Assembly: GCA_930367215.1 (NCBI GenBank)
Contig: OV884056.1
Coordinates: forward strand, 51,026,308 to 51,090,307
DNA length: 64,000 bases
Direction of reading: 5' to 3'
Source of the DNA: Pollenia angustigena
Taxonomy: Eukaryota > Arthropoda > Insecta > Diptera > Polleniidae
Shown here piece after piece: positions 25,321 to 37,007 of this stretch. The notes under the pieces were generated by a model, which was not told where the DNA came from, did no database searches, and saw nothing but the letters and a program-made list of their open reading frames with translations. A program made the position numbers and the translations under genes. Within the stretch, counting starts at the first letter, position 1. Each line of letters opens with the position of its first letter.

Positions 25321-25840
25321 AGTAAAAAAGGAATATAAGATATTTTATAAATTAAATACCAACAAACACGCTGTTTTGCTTCATTTGCCCATATCCATAT
25401 AATTTTATTCTTGCATCCTTTTTAATTTAATCTCAGAAGTGCTGTTGCAAGGAAGTTGCCTGTTGCATCATCATTATTATTTCGCACGCATTTCAACGCA
25501 TACTCAGCCATGCACACACAATAAGGTGGTATGTGTTGTATGCAGGCAAGAGCAATTGACCCCAATTGATGATCTCCAACATGGTCGAATAAATTTACAA
25601 CGAAAATATTTTCATCTCAATGATAATTGATGAATTTAATGAGCTTTTGCGCACGTTTTAAGAACACTTCAACGGGTTGTCATTTAATATTAAAGATTTT
25701 TCTTTTTGTTGTTTCTTCCCTTTGCGAACCCATACACACCAACAGCTTCTGTTTGCTGTGTGTTCATGCGAAGAAGTTCTCAATCAAATGAAAATAATTT
25801 GGTCTTCGGGCAGAATTTTTAGATTTTTTAACACTTCTTC
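25321..25840. other. spacer, nothing recognised
   Basis: Slightly less A+T-rich, with ACACAC stretches. No supported gene. Confidence 0.4.
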
Positions 25841-26765
25841 TCACTTGCAGGACTGCGTGAGGAAGGTGCAGAGAATAGCGTCGCTGTGCATTACGGGTCT
25901 CTTCGCACCGTAACGAACCGATAAGGTAATATCCGCCATCCTTTCTTGGATCAGGTAGGCAATCCGGCAAATTCGCATAAAATGAACTTACCAGTGGGGT
26001 GGAAATAGCTGCGTACACAGCAGGGCTATGAACACGACAATCTCGAACAGTTTTGGTTCACGATCGTCTTTACTGAACGCTGATACCAAGCTAGAATGCG
26101 TGGGGAGACGGTGTGGAGAGACGGGAACTTAAACACGGATGTCCCTAAGTCACGAGAAAGAGTGTGCTTCGGAGTACTCTTAAGGGAGCACAACCCCAAT
26201 TTATTGCAAAGACTTCCGATTACCGTACAAGGCGGACATTGGTATTAACAATCAATGAAGCTGTAGACTGGCGCAGACTATCTGCTGTGGACCCTGATAG
26301 CCGTGCCGCCATAATGGCCTTGAATTCCCTCTCGCGGAGAACGAGAAGATCCCTTGAAAGCCGCTCATCTCTAAAAGAGATGGCTGAGCAGTTTGATACC
26401 AGGATCAAATGGGTCCAAGGATACAGGGATGTAGGTTGATAAGCTGGCTAGACTTGACACTATCTTACCGCTTCCACCGGACTTGGAAGGCGTTATAGTA
26501 TATCTGCTCTCCTGTAAACTCGAACTTCGGTGATCGACTATCCATATTGCTAACGGCGGATGGGCCGCCAATAATGGATTGAGAAATGCCAGGCAATTAT
26601 GACCCCGCTTAGATGACGGATGAACCAAGTCTCTACTATCGGTGACCGAAAGGGACGCTGTTTAATAGGTAGGTAGGTAGGCACAGAGTCTAAAAGCCGG
26701 ACACTTTGATGACTGGACAGATATGCTGACGAAAGTGAGGAGGAGGTCGTAGAATTTGTAAGAAA
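25841..26765 (+). pseudogene. non-LTR retrotransposon 3' fragment with RNase H domain
   Basis: Frameshifted plus-strand pieces look like an I/R1/Loa-type LINE that carries RNase H. The end of the RT region is at 25847-25909 (QDCVRKVQRIASLCITGLFA). The RNase H core is at about 26277-26438 (VDPDSRAAIMALNSLSRRTR, then SSLKEMAEQF and IKWVQGYRDVG, resembling the SDSQAA..WVPGHRDI motifs). A C-terminal piece follows at 26560-26665 (RWANNGLRNARQL..., LLSVTERDAV). GC content is higher than the flanks, consistent with an inserted coding remnant. A GGTA microrepeat is at 26668-26680. Confidence 0.72.
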
Positions 26766-27428
26766 CTTTAAAAAGCAAACCTTTAATAAGAAAATAACCT
26801 CATACCAAGACACAATATGAAAAAAAAACCTATCAAACATGTTAAAAATATATAATTTTGGCAAGAAATCTGCACATCCAACAACCCTGCTTATGGCAAG
26901 TAAATCATAGAATGATTTTCGAAATAATATTTTTTTTCTAGAAATATTCGAAATCGTAGTAAAATCCAAATTGAAATAAATGAAGACAAAATAAAACAAT
27001 AATCTAGAAAATTTGTCCTAATTAGCCCCAACTTCGTACGTGATAGAATTGAAAGTAAAGTTTTTAAAAGCTTTGAAGCTGGTCAAGCTTTAGTTTTATA
27101 TTTTTATTGTTTTAAGCAATACATTCTCAATAATTTAAAGTTTGTTTGATGCCTTGTTCCATTTTTTTTTGGCTTGTGATAATGATTTAATGCATCAGAA
27201 AACAAAAAAACTTGTTCAATAATTAGGTCACCAAAGGATCAGTCACTTTATGGGAGAAAAAAAAGATTTGTTTTAAATTTCACTTTTTCCTTCAGCACAA
27301 GAGTGTGAAAGTTGATGCCATTAATTAAATTTCAAAAAAACATTTTGTGGTAAGCAAACCTAAATATTAATCGTTTATTTTTATGAAACAATTATTTTTT
27401 CAAGAAAGCAGGTGATATTTTTCAAATT
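26766..27428. other. A+T-rich spacer before the LINE
   Basis: No endonuclease-domain sequence is seen, so the adjacent LINE is 5'-truncated near 27420. Confidence 0.5.
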
Positions 27429-29204
27429 TTGCGAATGAAATTAAACTACTACTACTACAAAAATAATCCTAAATCATTCTACAATTTTGTAAACACCAAA
27501 AGAAGAGCTACCATATTTCCTACGGTAATGAAGTTTCAAGACAGTGAGTCTGGTGATGACCTTAACATAAGTAACATGTTTGCTGACTTCTTTTCTACGA
27601 CCTATTCTGATACCAATTATATTGGCTCTATTATTCCTTCTTGTACTCAATCAGTTAATCAAGTTATCTCAATTCCATTCTTTGATGTTTCCACAATTTT
27701 ATATAACTTAAAAAAACTTAAATTTTCGTATAGAAGTGGTCCTGACAATATTCCTAGCTGTATATTGATAAACTGTGCTGAATTTCTCGCCATACCATTA
27801 ACACGCATTTTTAATATGTCAATTAAATTTGGATATTTCCCTAATACCTGGAAAAAGTCTTTTATTATTCCGCTATACAAATCTGGTACTAAGTCTGACA
27901 TTGTTAATTATCGAGGGATTCCTAAACTAAGTATTATTCCAAAACTTTTTGAAAAGATGGTAACTGAATGCATTTCTCATCATGTATCATCTCTATTGTC
28001 ATCTGCTCAACATGGTTTTCGAAAAGGCTGCTCAACTACAACAAATCTATTACAACTAACAACAATTATAAATCAGGGTTTTGTGCAACGAAAACAAACT
28101 GATATCGTATATACTGATTTTAGCAAGGCGTTTGACAAGGTTAACCATAAACTGCTCCTGAGAAAACTTAACACAATTGGATTTTCAAACAACTCTCTTA
28201 AATGGATTGAGTCTTATTTATTAAATCGAAAACAATGTGTCCGTTTTAAAAACGTCACATCTAAATCGATAGATGTTTTATCTGGTGTACCACAAGGTAG
28301 TCATCTTGGGCCATTGCTGTTTACCCTTTTTATCAATGATCTTCCGAACGTGATAAGATTCTCTAAAGTTTTAAAGTATGCGGATGATGTAAAAATTTTT
28401 CTCAGTTTTAATAAATATGCAGATCACATTCTACTTCAACAAGACTTGGACTCATTTCAGTCATGGTGTAATTTAAACTTGATGGAGCTTAACTTGAAAA
28501 AATGTAAGCATATGTCTTTCTTTAGAGGAAATCATATAAATGTAAGTTATTCTTTGGGGAACTATCAGCTAGAAAATGTTGGTACAATTTTGGATCTAGG
28601 AGTTTTGTTGGACGCTAAGTTGAACTTTATTAAGCATATTTCCATAACTGTTAATAAAGCACGGTGTATTCTTGGTTTTATCAAACGATGGGCTAAAGAA
28701 TTTAAAGACCCATATGTCACAAAGCAACTTTATGTTGCTCTCGTGAGACCCGTCCTTGAATATGCATCTATAGTTTGGGATCCTTTATATTTGATTCACA
28801 GCAATTATATTGAATCCGTACAAAAACAATTTTTGTTATTCTGCCTTCGTGGTCTACAGTGGAACCCATTAGAACTTCCGTCATACACTAGCCGTCTTGC
28901 TCTTATCAAACTTCCAACTCTTAAAAGCCGAAGGACTATGTTGAATGTGTCGTTTATATTAAATTTAATTAATGGTTATATTGTTTCTGATTTCCTGCTC
29001 GATAACATTTCATTTAATGTTCCTCATCGTCCATCTCGACACTTCGAATTGCTATCGATTAAATACTTCAGGACAAATTACGCAAATGCTGATCCATTCA
29101 GAAGGATGTGCAGTCAATTTAATAAATTTTATAAAGTTGTAGATTTTTCTTCAAATGCAAATATTATAAAACGTAAAATTATCGTCTTATTAAACAATCA
29201 ATAA
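27429..29204 (+). CDS. reverse transcriptase ORF of a CR1/Jockey-type LINE, open for 591 codons
   Basis: The protein would copy LINE RNA into DNA at the insertion site. The ATG is simply the first in the open frame; the natural protein began further upstream and carried an endonuclease domain that is lost. Visible RT blocks are SFIIPLYKSGTKSDIVNYRG (residues ~144-163), GFRKGCST (~196-203), YTDFSKAFDKVNHKLL with the first catalytic Asp (~230), LSGVPQGSHLGPLLFTLFIND (~284-304) and YADD (317-320). A thumb and C-terminal region follow (LYVALVRPVLEYASIVWDPL). No stop or frameshift occurs over 1.77 kb, unusual for this window, so insertion was fairly recent. It is unlikely to be mobile alone. Confidence 0.85.
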   Translation: MRMKLNYYYYKNNPKSFYNFVNTKRRATIFPTVMKFQDSESGDDLNISNMFADFFSTTYSDTNYIGSIIPSCTQSVNQVISIPFFDVSTILYNLKKLKFSYRSGPDNIPSCILINCAEFLAIPLTRIFNMSIKFGYFPNTWKKSFIIPLYKSGTKSDIVNYRGIPKLSIIPKLFEKMVTECISHHVSSLLSSAQHGFRKGCSTTTNLLQLTTIINQGFVQRKQTDIVYTDFSKAFDKVNHKLLLRKLNTIGFSNNSLKWIESYLLNRKQCVRFKNVTSKSIDVLSGVPQGSHLGPLLFTLFINDLPNVIRFSKVLKYADDVKIFLSFNKYADHILLQQDLDSFQSWCNLNLMELNLKKCKHMSFFRGNHINVSYSLGNYQLENVGTILDLGVLLDAKLNFIKHISITVNKARCILGFIKRWAKEFKDPYVTKQLYVALVRPVLEYASIVWDPLYLIHSNYIESVQKQFLLFCLRGLQWNPLELPSYTSRLALIKLPTLKSRRTMLNVSFILNLINGYIVSDFLLDNISFNVPHRPSRHFELLSIKYFRTNYANADPFRRMCSQFNKFYKVVDFSSNANIIKRKIIVLLNNQ

Positions 29205-29310
29205 TTTTGTATTTTATTTGTATTAACTAGTATATGTTATTATATTGTTTAACTGTCTGTAAGGATATGATATCCATAGGCAAATTTGTAAATAAATAAA
29301 AAATATGCAA
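27429..29310 (+). mobile_element. 5'-truncated non-LTR retrotransposon
   Basis: It consists of an open RT frame, a ~100-bp 3'UTR and an A-rich end (AAATAAATAAAAAAT near 29305). The missing endonuclease region fits ordinary 5' truncation during insertion. Target duplications could not be identified. Confidence 0.75.
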
Positions 29311-29565
29311 ATGTAACATTAAAGCCCTTTTTATACTATTCTACAAGGCTTCAGATTTTTGCTTTCACAAAATCTAATGATTTCTAATCTGATTTTTAAA
29401 AAATTAAGTAGAAAATCGTTTTCATTACATTTGGCGTCTACGCTATCACACATCTAATAAAATGAAAATATTTTGCAGGATATAAACAGCTGTTCAGTAT
29501 AAACAAACATTATTGTAAAAATTAAACAAAAGCTGATAACAAAAAATTTAATATTTCTAACACAG

Positions 29566-30030
29566 CGTTTACATTTGCCAGTACTGGCAAGACAGTAGCA
29601 AAACATGCAAACTTTTTTCCTAATGCATGCACACTTTTCCAACTGTCTTGTCTACTGTCTAACAAATTTTGCAGACAGTAAAATTGGACAGTGATTTGAC
29701 ATTTGCTAACAGTAATCTGAAGTTTTGTTGGCAAAAGGAAAAAAAAATGTAAAAAATAATTAAATATATTTTGCTTTGGTTTTTTATATTTTATTTAAGT
29801 GTTATGTTTGTTAACACAATTTAGTTATTTTAAGCTGTTTTTAATTTTGTTTAGTTCATGTAAAACACGTTTAGCTGGACTTGAACAGCAACATTCACGT
29901 TTGACAAATTTTTAAAAGTGAGCTGTCTTAACTACTGTCTGGACGCCTACGTCACGAAGACAGTTAGTAGTGTTTTTGGAAACTTATATGTATTTTCTTA
30001 CTGTCTTGCCAGTACTGTCAAATGTAAACG
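29566..30030. mobile_element. 465-bp TIR element rich in ACTGTC/GACAGTA motifs
   Basis: CGTTTACATTTGCCAGTACT, continuing GGCAAGACAGTA, is mirrored with one mismatch at 29999-30030. About ten further GACAGTA or ACTGTC motifs lie just inside both ends, like subterminal transposase-binding arrays. Noncoding. Confidence 0.68.
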
Positions 30031-30214
30031 TATTGTTAAATATTTAAAAAATTTTATTCTAATGCTGGCGGCAAATTATTCAACAACTGTTTTTGTTATT
30101 TTCATCAAGGGTGGGAAAGTTGATATGAACGTACTTTATTCATACTTTTTTTGTCTGTATAGCATATTTAATTAGTTTTTACACCAAATTTTATATTTGT
30201 TTTTAATAATTTTG

Positions 30215-30247
<33 letters not shown>

Positions 30248-30840
30248 TTAGAAAATTAAAATAGTAAAAATTTTTGAACAATATTTAAGTTTTCCAACCC
30301 TGTTCTTCTGCTTGTGCTTCTATAAAAAATCAATTCGGATAAAATTAAAAATGGTGAGAGTCATACGACTCATAAGAAATTATTTTTACACTATTAAAGA
30401 TTTTTAACTCGTTTGAGGTTTTGACATGTAGTAATAGTCAGTACCATAGTTAGTGTAAATGGGGCGGGCTTAAGCAGGAGTGTAATTCTCGTATTCAATT
30501 TTACCAAATGCAAAGGAAAATATACCTTTAAGCAGTAAGAACATTCCAAAGCTTTTAAAAATATCGCTAGAATTTCATATTTTAAGTTTCACAGAAAAAA
30601 TTATCAGTTTTTTTTTTTTTTTTTTTATAAAATAAAAATGAAATGTTGTCTTGACCTATTTGGACGATTTTTTCTTTAAAATAATCGCCATGATCCAACT
30701 TAGGTTTTTACGGAAAGAAAATTTTGCCCCGCCCACTTTAACGCCCACTTTTTTCGATTTACTTAAAATCAGAAAACGGCTCCACCGATCATTAGTAATC
30801 AGCTACCGAGCGAAGCCGGGGCGGCCAGCTAGTTAAAAAT
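30031..30840. other. spacer with poly-T tracts; possible Helitron-like 3' end
   Basis: T runs lie at about 30218-30246 and 30610-30626. Near 30808-30834 the sequence reads CCGAGCGAAGCCGG (short stem-loop), then CGGCCAGCTAG followed by T. This agrees with a Helitron 3' hairpin plus CTAG before T, but the stem is short and no 5' end was found. Confidence 0.3.
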
Positions 30841-31362
30841 ATAATTTTGATTTAATTAACATTTTAGTTGTTTCGAAATAAGTTTTTAATTAATTGTTTT
30901 GAATAAAATAATTAAAACTTGTACAATTGTTATTGGGAATTGTCAAAACCTGAACTTTATTTAATTAAATCAATTAACACATTGTTTGAAACGACAAAAT
31001 AAAATCAATTTTCATTAAAAATTTAATCAAGTGAACTAAACGTTTAGTCAATTGAATAAAATGGTTAATCAATTGAATTAAACGTTTAATCAAGTTAAAT
31101 TAAACGTTTAATTGATACTATTAATTTGTTTTCTGGTGCTTGATTATATGTACGTTTAATTCACTTGATAAAATTAATAAATACTCAATTAAAACCGATT
31201 TTATTTTTGATTAATGCTTTAATTGGTGAAAATTTTTTTTCTGTGTACCTATATAGTCATTTTGGTAATAGGTGCAAAATCAAAATTTTTTTTATCTGAT
31301 TCTATGAATTTAGTATGAATTTGGTGATTAAGATACAAGTTTTAATTTTTCTGTTCTAGAAA
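30841..31362. repeat. dispersed repeat related to 9660-10060 and 6475-6640
   Basis: Shared segments include ATTGTTTGAAACG, CATTTTGGTAATAGGTGCAA and TTTTTTTCTGTGTA. The middle contains several alternating TTTAATCAATTGAA-type motifs. Noncoding. Confidence 0.55.
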
Positions 31363-31421
31363 TTTGCATGTTTCTTAAAATTCACTTCTTATATCAAAGT
31401 TACTTTTCAATATAACAAATA

Positions 31422-32650
31422 AAGGGTGGTTAAATTTCAAGGGCCGATGTTGATTTTGAATAAAACACAAACTATTTAGGAAATTATTGTAATTTTATTT
31501 TATTATGATATATTCGTATTACTCAATTATGTATGGAACAAAATATCGGCCAAATGGGCGCCGCGACCACGGCGGCACACCTCCATCCGATTTTCGATGA
31601 CCCTGAGGCATAATGGAGGTTCTATGCCGTTAATGTGCCGAATTATCTCATCCTTTAGCTCTTGAATTGTTGCTGGCTTATCGACGTACACCTTTTCTTT
31701 CAAATAACCCCAAAGAAAAAAGTCCAACGGTGTCAAATCACATGATCTTGGCGGCCAATTGACATCGCCATTACGTGCGCAAAAGAGCCATTGTTTCGTT
31801 AGCTGTGTGGCAAGTGGCACCGTCCTGCTGAAACCACATATCGTCCACATCCATATCTTCCAATTCGGGCCATAAAAAGTTCGTTATCATCTCACGATAG
31901 CGAACACCATTCACAGTAACTGCCTGACCGGCCTCATTTTGGAAAAAATACGGCCCGATGATGCCGCCAGCCCATAAACCGCACCAAACAGTCACTCTTT
32001 GTGGGTGCATTGGTTTTTCGACAATCACTCTTGGATTCTCATTCGCCCAAATGCGGCAATTCTGTTTATTGACGAATCCACTGAGGTGAAAATGTGCCTC
32101 ATCACTGAAGAAGATGATTTTCTGCCCATTCACGACGTTTGGAATGGTCAAGAGGCTTTAGTTCTTGAGCCAATTGCACCTTGTAAGCGTGTAAATGTAA
32201 GTCTTTATGCATAATGTTCATCAACGCCGAGTGTGAGAGGTGCAATTGTTGGTCACGACGACGAGTTGAGGTGGACGGCTCTTCAGCCACACTATCGCGA
32301 ACAGCAGCAATATTTTCTGCAGTACGAGCTGTACGAGCATGCACTGGTGTTCTCACATCTTCTACAGACCCGGTTTGCTCGAATTTTTCCACGATTTTTG
32401 TGATTGTACGCACATTTGGACGATCAAATTGACCAAAAAAATCACGAAGTGCACGATATGCATTTTGATTTGAACGCCCATTTTCATTATAAGTCTGGAT
32501 AACTTTAACACGTTGTTGGATTGTGTATCTCTCCATGGTTCAAATTGAGTAAGTCTGAAATAGAGAAATGTCAAATAAAATTCGGAAAAAAAACTTGGCG
32601 TTTAGGTGTAGTTCACATTCAACATCGGCCCTTACAATTTAACCACCCTT
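31422..32650 (-). mobile_element. rosa-like DD41D mariner element, near full length
   Basis: The 1229-bp element has TA duplications at 31420-31421 and 32651-32652. The ends AAGGGTGGTTAAATT and AATTTAACCACCCTT are extended by a shared GGGCCGATGTTGA. The minus strand carries the transposase remnant, which occupies almost the whole element as is normal for mariners. Confidence 0.88.
31527..32536 (-). pseudogene. DD41D mariner transposase pseudogene
   Basis: From ATG at 32536 the first piece (MERYTIQQRVKVIQTYNENG) has HTH domains and ends at the KPLDHSKRREWAENHL region. The second piece, in another frame, carries FFSDEAHFHLSG (first Asp) and WFQQDGATCHTANE (second Asp). The third piece carries NWPPRSCDLTPLDFFLWGYL (third Asp) and ends RGRGAHLADILFHT. 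Compared with the relative at 5634, a short segment before RNGDVNWPP is missing; another is missing before the SDEAH block. Each loss shifts the frame. Restoring the spacing by comparison gives 41 residues between the second and third Asp, hence DD41D (rosa type). Not functional. Confidence 0.85.
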
Positions 32651-32728
32651 TAGTTGGATTATTTTTTATTATCATCCGATAACCAGGGAAACCAGCAATA
32701 TTCTCTAAACATATTTGCTTATAACAAA

Positions 32729-32860
32729 CAAGAAAAAAAGTATAGTCGGTCAAGCCTACCCCACAGAAAAAAAAATTAAGTGACATGAGGTTGCGATCAA
32801 TATTAAAGTTATTTGTGCATTTAAAAAAAAAATAAACATGTGCAATTTTACAGGACAAGG
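32729..32860 (+). repeat. left-end fragment of the 41156-type repeat
   Basis: AACAAGAAAAAAAGTATAGTCGGTCAAGCC matches AACAAGTAAGAAAGTATAGTCGGTCAAGCC at 41156 in shorter blocks. Only this end is present. Confidence 0.5.
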
Positions 32861-33661
32861 TTTTTTATACCCTTACCGAAGGTAAAAGGGTAAGTATATA
32901 ACTTTGTCATTACGTTTGTAATTTCTACAATATTTATCCTACACCATATAAAGTATATATATTCTGGGTCCTTATGAAAAGCGAAATTCAAATCCGGTTC
33001 TCCGTCTGTCTGTTGAAATGGGTTTTCCAAAGCCCCCAGATATGATGGGGGTTTGGTTGGGGTATCTTTATGTCAGGTATTTTTATTATAATTTTGCTAT
33101 TGAAATTCAGCCAGATCGGTCCAAAACTGATATGAGCAAAAAACCACGACTACCTCTAATTTTTTTCCAAAAATCTCTTGTTGTTGTTGTAATTGTATTA
33201 CTTTTTTCTGTATATCTTGAGAACCGCAAGAGCCAAAGTTTCCAAATTAGGTACAAACATTAAGGTTTTCAATACACACCATCCAACAAAATGTGGGCGC
33301 GATTGGAGAAGTGGGCGTAGTACCTCCCATACAAAAAAATATCAAAAATTTTATAAAAACCGAAATTTGTTGGACTCTCACATGACCCATGGATACGCCT
33401 TATATATCAAAAGATCGGAAATCTTTAGTAGAAAATATTTTCGGAAAAATCGGTTCAGATACAAAAAAGTTATGACCAAAATTAATTTTTTTTTTTTTTT
33501 AAATGCCCACTTTCGGGAAACCAAGATCTTCCCGAGTCCAAGATTTGAAACTGTATATGAAAAAATTATTAAGTTTTTGTCTAGTTACTTTATATTCTGC
33601 TCGCACAATGGTGAAGGGTTAATAAGATTCGGCACAGCCGAATAAAGCACACTTACTTGTT
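32861..33661 (-). repeat. X-type dispersed repeat, reverse orientation
   Basis: It reads inverted: TATACCCTTACCGAAGG at 32866, GGGTCCTTATGAAAAGCG near 32969, and the family end (AAGTGTGCTTTATTCGGCTGTGCC in complement) at 33627-33660. The interior matches 57450-58080 in opposite orientation, including a TTGTTGTTGTAATTG segment. Chance frames in the two copies share a peptide only because the DNA is shared. Confidence 0.65.
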
Positions 33662-33735
33662 TTAAATATCTTTAAATATCTCTTATTTCGTAACGGTACT
33701 TCCCAGAGATATGAGATTTTAAGAGATGACGCTAT

Positions 33736-34252
33736 AGTGTACCAACCTAAATAGAGTAGGGTCATTATGCAAGATCAAATAACGGCAATTACCGAGCGAC
33801 ACACATAGATTAGAATGCAAGTTAATTGGGGTATGAGTATGATAAAAACAAACAAACAATTCTACTCAATAAGATTTGTAAATTGAGTGACAAATAGGAA
33901 TGAGTGTAATCACAAATATTGGTCAAAATAATTGTAATCAGGGTAATTATTCATATGTCCATAATATCGACAAAGACGACTAGAACTTTATCGATAAGTA
34001 GAATAAGTAAGAAAGGCTAAGTTAAAAATTCATGTATAGTAGGTATATAAGTGCATGTAAAACCAAAATAAAGCCGACTTGAAATTACAATACTAAATCG
34101 GCAACAACCTGTCATGTGTTTAATTGAAAGCCTCACAAATAATTCGGCAGTTCTTTTGAACGCCTCAATTACCAGCTGAAACCCTGACAGCTATTTAAAA
34201 TAACCAAGGGCTATAGGAAAATTATACAAACATACACTAGAAACACATTACA
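33736..34252 (+). mobile_element. possible LTR of a Gypsy-type retrotransposon
   Basis: A TATA-like TATATAAGTG at ~34042 is followed by AATAAA at ~34067. Immediately after CACATTACA at 34252 comes TGGCGATCCTGCCACC (34253-34268), resembling a tRNA primer-binding site. I infer an LTR running from about TGTACC/AGTGTACC at 33736. No second LTR or polyprotein was seen, so this is tentative. Confidence 0.38.
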
Positions 34253-34599
34253 TGGCGATCCTGCCACCCCTCATACATTTGATTGATTGAATGATTCTTT
34301 GTTAGATAAGACAGTACAACAATAACGGTGTCTTATATTACAGTACTGTAGAATTAAAGTTATACATATGTGGCACAATAAATAAAATGAAAATTAAACA
34401 CATAAATAAGTAATAATTAATACAAATAAGTAAACAAATATAAAAAAATGAGTATGAATATTAAATTAAATATTTATGCCTGTATTCACAAAATTATTTA
34501 AAATTTGACATATCAAATTTAAAATTCTTAACAATCGTTTATGAATACGAGGTTAAAAATTTAGTTTAAAAAGTAAAAAGAAATTACAAAAATAAAATA

Positions 34600-35960
34600 A
34601 AATAATAGATAATAATAATAGAGTTTATTTTCTTTCCTTTATTAGATTTTGAAAGAGTTAATCTTCTATATAAATATTGAGGTTGTTTAGTAAAAATCAA
34701 CTTTTGTAGAAACAATAATGAACGAACTTTCTACAGGTTTTCGAGTGTTAAATTGTAGATTCTTTTTGAGTAATAAGAGATACTATCAAGACGTCTGCGG
34801 GCAAAAACATATCTAGCAATATTGTTGAATGTCACATTAAGCCTAGATATGCATACTGAGTCACAGTTTGCAAAGAGTTCGCAGGCATATAAAAGTTTTG
34901 GCAGGAGGCACGTTTTAGCGATTAGCTTTCTAACTTTGAGAGGGGTGAAAAATTGCGTCCTCCAAAGATTCCTTAACATTGCGTGAGTGACACCACATAT
35001 ATAATTGATATGATTAGACCAATCGAGCTCAGAGTTAAAGATTACACCTAGATTTTTTGCTGCCTTGACTATTTCAAGTTTTTCATTGTTTATTTGGATC
35101 GGTGGGATAAATGAGGGGATATAAAGTGATTTACCAATGATCAAGGCTTTTGATTTTTTTGCATTTAAACACAGACCGTTAGTAGAGGCCCAATTGTAAA
35201 CATTATTCAGATCATGGTTTAATTTGTTGACACAATCAATTATATTACTTGGCTCGCAACTTATGTAAAGCTGCACATCGTCAGCGTACATTTGTATTTC
35301 GCAAAACTTTAACTGGGATGGTAGGTCATTCGAATATATCGTGTAAAGAAGAGGACCAAGAATTGATCCCTGTGGTACGCCCCTCTTTATTATGCAGGTG
35401 GTTGATACATCTGAGCCGTGGTAAGTCGCTTGGGATCTGCCACTAACATAGGATGATATCAATTTAACTGCATTTTCTGAAAACTTACATAAATACTTTA
35501 GTTTAAGACACAAGATAGAGTGATCGACTGAGTCGAAAGCTTTGGAGTGATCAAGTAATATGAGAAGAGAAATCATTTTGGCATCTATATGTTTTCTTAG
35601 TTCTTCAGAGACATCAATCAACGCAGTGACGCAGACATGCCCTCGTCTAAAGCCAGACTGCCTTCGAGTCAGAATTGAACTGCTGTACAAATATTTAGTC
35701 ATCTGATTATGAATAAGGCGTTCAAAAACCTTTGAAAGGTATGGAAGAATTGCTATCGGTCGGTATGTCTTATCCATTTTCGGTATGGGAATAATCTTGG
35801 CGAATTTCCATGTAGATGGGTAAGAAGACGTGGTTATTATGTTATTAAAAATATGTGTTATACAAGGTAAGATATGAGGAAGAAGAAGCTTAATGAATTT
35901 TGGGTGGATACCATCATGTCCTACGCAAAAAATTCTAAAATGTTGTTGGTTACATCATTT
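34600..35960 (-). pseudogene. CR1-like non-LTR reverse transcriptase remnant
   Basis: The minus strand from ~35960 begins in the RT fingers (HPKFIKLLLPHILPCITHIF), shifts frame once near 35777, then stays open to 34731. Visible blocks: YRPIAILPYLSKVFERLI, SGFRRGHVCVTALIDVSEEL, LDHSKAFDSVDH (catalytic Asp), RGVPQGSILGPLLYTIYSND, MYADDVQLYI and a thumb (KNLGVIFNSELDWSNHI). A TAG at 34731-34733 interrupts a frame that continues KVRSLLFLQKLIFTKQPQYL for about 40 codons. The endonuclease is missing. It lies opposite in strand to dsx. Confidence 0.82.
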
Positions 35961-36870
35961 TCGCTATTGGGGCTCGATATGCAAATATGCTTCAGAAAGG
36001 TGGAATAGGTATACACTACAAACTTAAAAAATGCTCTAATAAGTAGGTACCTACCTATATTCAAAAAAAAAAGGTTAAAATATGCAAAAATTTTCTAACA
36101 GCCGATATAAGATAGCAAATGCCACAGATAGGTACCTATATTGTTTTGCGTCCATTGATCACACAAGGCAAAATATGAAATTGCATTGGTATTTACGGTT
36201 TCTCTGCTTCTAACCTTTAGTAATTTGATATCTTAATCATTTAGTAATCGGGCCAAACCTAAAATAGTTTTATTTTATAAAAACATATTGTTTTCTAACT
36301 AAACGAAATAGGTAGGTACCTATTAAAGGATTCACAAAATGTTTCAATAAAAAGCTTAATGTTGTATTACGAAGGTCAGCGTTTTAAAAAAATATCATTA
36401 CGAGGCAAGTTTAAATAGCAATAAGCCTATAAAATTATATATATTTATACCTATTAACACACCTGTCAATTAATCGGTAATATTTCTCTTCATAACACAA
36501 ACAATGAACTGCCAAATGCTAATACCTATGTAGGTACCTACATAAATAAATTTCCATGTTAGTCTTAAAAACCGGTAAATTTTAATTAATTTGTTGTAAT
36601 ATTTCACTCAAAATTAATCCATTCAATAAACTTAATAAATACCTAGAATTCCAACTAAAACTTTAATTTAGCAGTCAATATTTTTAACAACAAATTTAAT
36701 TCAAAAGTAAATAAAAAAAATCTTCAAATTTCCAATTAAATTTTAGCAAAAACTAATTTTTTTCAACTTAAAAAAATAAGTATGTAGATACCTACCTATA
36801 CAAAATAAAAATTAAAAATAAATTGAGAAAAAAAATTGCTCACTTAATTTAGTTTGATGTAAAAAATTAT
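35961..36870. repeat. A+T-rich region with recurrent TAGGTACCTA palindromes
   Basis: Copies of (TA)GGTACCTA(CC) lie near 36045, 36132, 36314 and 36532, with a variant near 36785. The motif is self-complementary around a KpnI-like GGTACC. No gene seen. Confidence 0.55.
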
Positions 36871-36873
36871 TTA

Positions 36874-37007
36874 TTTTTATGTTGTTTTGTTCGGCAACAT
36901 AAAAGGTGGAGTGTTCAAATCTAATATAGAGATTTCTTTTTCAGCCAATCACTGGCAACTTTGGCTCCGCCTTTTTATGGCAAGAAAAGCAACAACAACA
37001 TAAAAAC
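36874..37007. repeat. inverted repeat with ~40-bp arms
   Basis: The left arm TTTTATGTTGTTTTGTT..CATAAAAGGTGGAG is mirrored by CTCCGCCTTTTTATGG..CAACAACAACATAAAAA with mismatches. Followed to 37250 by CA-rich sequence without recognised features. Confidence 0.5.

Noticed and set aside
33018..33263. Peptide shared with a frame at 57769-58062 (FQKSLVVVVIVLLFSVYLEN type)
   Set aside because: Both lie in copies of the same noncoding X-type repeat; similarity follows from shared DNA, and no start, domain or gene context supports a protein.
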